From: Chromera velia
Lineage: Eukaryota > Sar > Chromeraceae
Direction of reading: 5' to 3'
NCBI GenBank assembly: GCA_018398765.1
Contig: JAHBMJ010000101.1
Location: 62,001-126,000, forward strand
Length of the DNA stretch: 64,000 bases
Shown: one piece after another, positions 60,536 to 64,000 of the stretch
Layout: each line of letters begins with the position of its first letter
Position numbering within the stretch: the stretch's first letter is position 1
The notes under the pieces: generated by a model
Seen by the model: the letters and a program-made list of their open reading frames with translations, nothing else
Database searches by the model: none
What the model was told of the DNA's origin: nothing
Made by a program: the position numbers and the translations under genes

Positions 60536-63500
60536 GCGCTTTTCTTTCTTTCTTTCTGGTGAGACCTTCTTCTCAGTCCCGCACGCCTGCTACCCTTACA
60601 GCAAGAAAATCCAGGACTTTGGCTAGGCAGTTGAACCAAAGGGCTGCTGCTCACAATACATATCATGACATCTCACGATACATGAAGGAAGGACTCGACA
60701 GCTGCAGGCGAGAAATGCATGGTTATATATATAGAGGCATGGCGACATGCACTGCATGCGTGGGGCGACACGCGGACCCGCGCCGCGCGGCCGCTAGCGC
60801 GCGGGCCGGTCCTGCATGCTGCATGCATGCATGTGTCGACCCGCGCGGTCATCGCGCGGTCGAATAAAGAGCGCGCTGCACGGTGGTAAAACCCCACTAT
60901 CTTCTGCAAGGTTCCCAGCCGTTCACATGTACATATACTGAAATGCTCCCAGGGAGTATGCCGTGGCCCCCAAAAGTTCATAAGCTATTGAAAGTTCAAT
61001 TTCGTTGGCCGGCTCCGCCGGCGGCCATGGTATCTGACGGGTTGATGCCCCAGACCATTGGCCAGCTCCGCTGACGGCCACAGCAGGTAACGGCAGGGGC
61101 TAGCTGAGGATGTAAACTCTCCATTTTTTCGTGAGTACTTGAGTATTGGGGGGTACTACCTAGTACTACTACTTTAACATACTGTCGGCCAGGGGCCAGA
61201 TACACACAGGAGTCGGGCATCGTGACTGCGAGATACATGAAAAGACACATACTACATGCCACCCGTCTGCCATCAACGACACCAACCCCCCTCTTTTCCC
61301 TTACAGCGTCTGAATACGATTTATCATATTTCGAATGACCAGGTGTTTTCAGCCACCTTACAGTCTTCTTTTCCTTCTTTTGTCTATCACAGCAGTCACC
61401 AGCTTTCTCAAATGTCACCTCAAACATGAAGCAGCACAAGAAAGCAACCCAACCTCACTACTGAATTGATGCAGCCACCCACGCAATACCATTTAATCCA
61501 GAATATGAAGACTCAAGAGCCTCCCTTAAGTGAGATGATCCTACGAGAGTACAAGTCGACACGACCAAGAGAATTACATACATACTGTTTCGTTAATGCG
61601 CGTCTCTACCTATACAGCAAGTGCAGTAATGATAATTTGATCTCGAATAGGCTTCCTCCCACCTGCTATGATAAACACTCCTTCTTGACTGCAGTTTCTC
61701 ATTCAAAATACGATCGTTTTTCTTTTTTTTTTTACTTCCTGCATCCATGACATCTCAACCGAGCAAGCATAGGTAACCTCCCGGAATTTATCAGCTGAAT
61801 TTCTGAGGAGAAGCAGCTTTTCTTCAGGTATGCCCTAAGGCTTTCTCTTTCTCAATCAGTCTGCCACCAAATATCACTTTCTTCACTTTTTCCTTTTCTT
61901 TTCCCACTTTTTTTTTTATTTACTTTTCCCCCTCAACTCAGACAGACAGCGGGAAAGTAAAGACAACAGACAATACAAGACAGAGACAGTCAGAGAAGCG
62001 ACACACTCACATTCACCCTATACACATCGGATTCCCGGCTGAAGTCATCAGTCCCCAGGCAGTACTGAAGACATACGGCCTCTCCTTTCCCTGCCCGACT
62101 ATCATTCCCTCATACAGTCACTTCTCTTCTTCTCATTATTGCCTCTTCTCTTTTGTGCTTATATCTCTTCTCTTCGGCAATCTCCTCTTACCACAATAAA
62201 CTAACAGTCTTCTCACCTCCAACTTCCTTTCCCTCCTCTTTTTTCCTTTTTTCTCTTTGCTTCCCAATTGCCTTGGCCCCCATGACTCATTCCTATTATG
62301 AAGACACAATACAGTCAGGATATACAGTGAAATACAGTCAGACATACCAGCCACCAGACTTAACCACCTCAACACATACACTTCATCCATATTTCATCCT
62401 TCTTCCCCCCGAAAACAAATTTCCCAAATTTAACCCTCAACCAAAAGAACAACAATCCAGGAGTTCACTGACTTGGAGATGTACAGCAGCCGTAGTGCCC
62501 CCATGGCACTACTGAGCATTTAGAAACGCGGCACACATAGTTGTGAGCAAAGATAAACTTTAAATTAAAAGACCACACACCTCCAGTCACCACAACCAAA
62601 CCCCCACTCCACAAGATGCTCTTCCTTCTTCTATCCTCAACAACTCACAGAACAAAAGTAACCAAGTGCATCTCCTACATCACCTGGGCGCGTTCCTTGT
62701 AGGCCTGGACACCTTATGCTTCTTTGCGGCACATCAACAGAGACGGCAGTCAGTCAGTCACTTCAGTCAATTAGACTAAATGGTCTCCCTCCTCAAGCTT
62801 GTCCTTCTGGACCCTCGATCATCTCCAGTGGGCCAGCAACCTAGCTTGAGTTCCGAAGACTCCCTCAGCGTAACTGGAACAAAAAGAAACAACAAGGTCA
62901 CTCGTATTTGGAAGAGAGTATCAACTGAACAACAATTTTTCACTCCACAACGAACAACACGAAGGAGACGAAATCTCTTTTCCTTCAATAAATTTTCCAC
63001 TGACGAACTGGCACTGCACTTTTTTTAGCGCAGGCCTTGCGTACAGTGGTAAGAATTCTCTGTCTAATCTGATTGTTCATCAATACAACAAAGTTTGTAA
63101 TCTATCAATACAATAAAGTTTGTAATCCACACCACATCTGCCTCCTTGTGTTGCCAGAAGCTCTGCTAACCAATCTGTTAACTATGTACGTACGGGGCTA
63201 CAGGGCTAGGGAACTACGAGGTTAGCAGTGTGGTGGGCTAGACAGAGAGATACAGAGAGGTGCTCAATCAGACATTCTTACAGGGAGTTCCATCTTAGAG
63301 TTCTGACAGCAACGACTCATGCCAATTATATAGCTTCTACTGCTTTCCAGGCTTTCCCTTACTTGGCTACAGAACGTGTGCATCGCTTCGTATCTCGACC
63401 AATGCACTGACGCACGCGCTCATCAATCCCGCGCCCATACTCCAAGCGAGCAGCCCGCCATTGGCAAGCGACTAAGTCCCACGCCAGCCTGGCGGCGGCG

Positions 63501-64000
63501 CCTCGTACAGGCCCTACAGGTAGTGTGGGGCAGTGAGACGGGAAAAGATGAAGCAATGCAAATAAATGCAAACGATGTGAGATGATGTGAGACCGTGAAA
63601 CAGGGAGAAAGGAAACAATGAAAACGATGTGGGGCAGTACGTAGGACACCTGAATCAGAGGGAGAAAAGAACGAAAGAGAAGCAATGCAAACGATGTGGA
63701 CCGCTCTTAAAGCGAAGTAGATGAAAGAAAGTGGCAGACGGAGAATAGGGAAAGAAAATACCATTGGAAGGCGGATTGCATGCTATGCCGGCACAAAAGA
63801 AGATCACAGTCCGACTTATTTACTAGCTTATTTATGCAAATCTGTCCCTCGTTTCTCTCTCTCTTCACTCTCCCCTAATTCTCCCATGTGTGTTTGTTCT
63901 GTTTGCTGCTTGGCAATGCATCGTCATTCCTTCCTGCGGGCGATTGAGAGCTTCGCCCTTCCAATCTTCCCAGCCACTTCTGCCCGACCCCTCCACTTCT
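60536..64000. other. Right-hand spacer, no gene recognised
   Basis: Contains a GC island at about 60735-60880 (CGCGCGG-rich, entered and left through TGCATGCA/GCATGCATGCATG), the word ATGCCGTGGCCCCCA near 60958, and two GGC(C)GCCGGCG-like short hairpins near 61015. From 61450 onwards it is A/C/T-rich without recognisable coding features. A duplicated AATACAACAAAGTTTGTAAT / AATACAATAAAGTTTGTAAT pair occurs near 63083-63126. The promoter of the minus-strand LRR gene is expected just right of 60535. Confidence 0.4.

Overview
The window comes from an intron-rich eukaryotic microbe, most likely a free-living alveolate of the chromerid type. That placement is an inference. It rests on genes of up to about 44 very small exons, introns packed with microsatellites, many 3' splice sites reading TGCATGCAG, Ty1/copia debris, and protein families typical of unicellular algae and alveolates. 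Two runs of N bounded by poly-G mark assembly gaps.

I rebuilt five genes by following reading phase across splice sites, and a sixth enters from the left edge. Left to right: (1) the 3' end of a disordered protein with a CTFxPxIN motif (+, 3-1889); (2) an NAD(P)-dependent dihydroflavonol-reductase-like SDR, 7 exons and 353 aa (-, 3709-8028); (3) the U2 snRNP splicing factor SF3A3/SF3a60/Prp9, 9 exons and 607 aa (+, 12681-18349); (4) a 1644-aa multi-pass membrane protein with a His-rich loop and PAS-like segments (-, 22386-28383); (5) a sortilin/VPS10-family sorting receptor with signal peptide, beta-propeller, Cys-rich module, one TM and a long Gly-rich tail carrying DAPPLL and a C-terminal YDLL (+, 33790-52936); (6) an 898-aa leucine-rich-repeat protein of ribonuclease-inhibitor type (-, 55494-60535). 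Apart from one short stretch in the VPS10 gene (38710-39055), the exon phases of genes 2-6 close without a break.

Between genes lie AT-rich stretches with repeats: a 232-bp inverted-repeat element flanked by a 10-bp direct repeat (8808-9059), a degenerate minisatellite (9590-11080), three exact-length 370-bp tandem units (11281-12390), a broken Ty1/copia remnant (29180-30483), a 1-kb purine-rich tract (31640-32640) and two GC islands bounded by TGCATGCA.

The genes do not form a pathway; this is an ordinary euchromatic neighbourhood. I found no convincing evidence of a new multi-gene system. The most unusual signals are the splice sites (C at donor +3 in roughly 40% of introns, acceptors with no pyrimidine tract), the small non-autonomous element, the triplicated 370-bp unit and the PAS membrane protein with no recognisable output domain.
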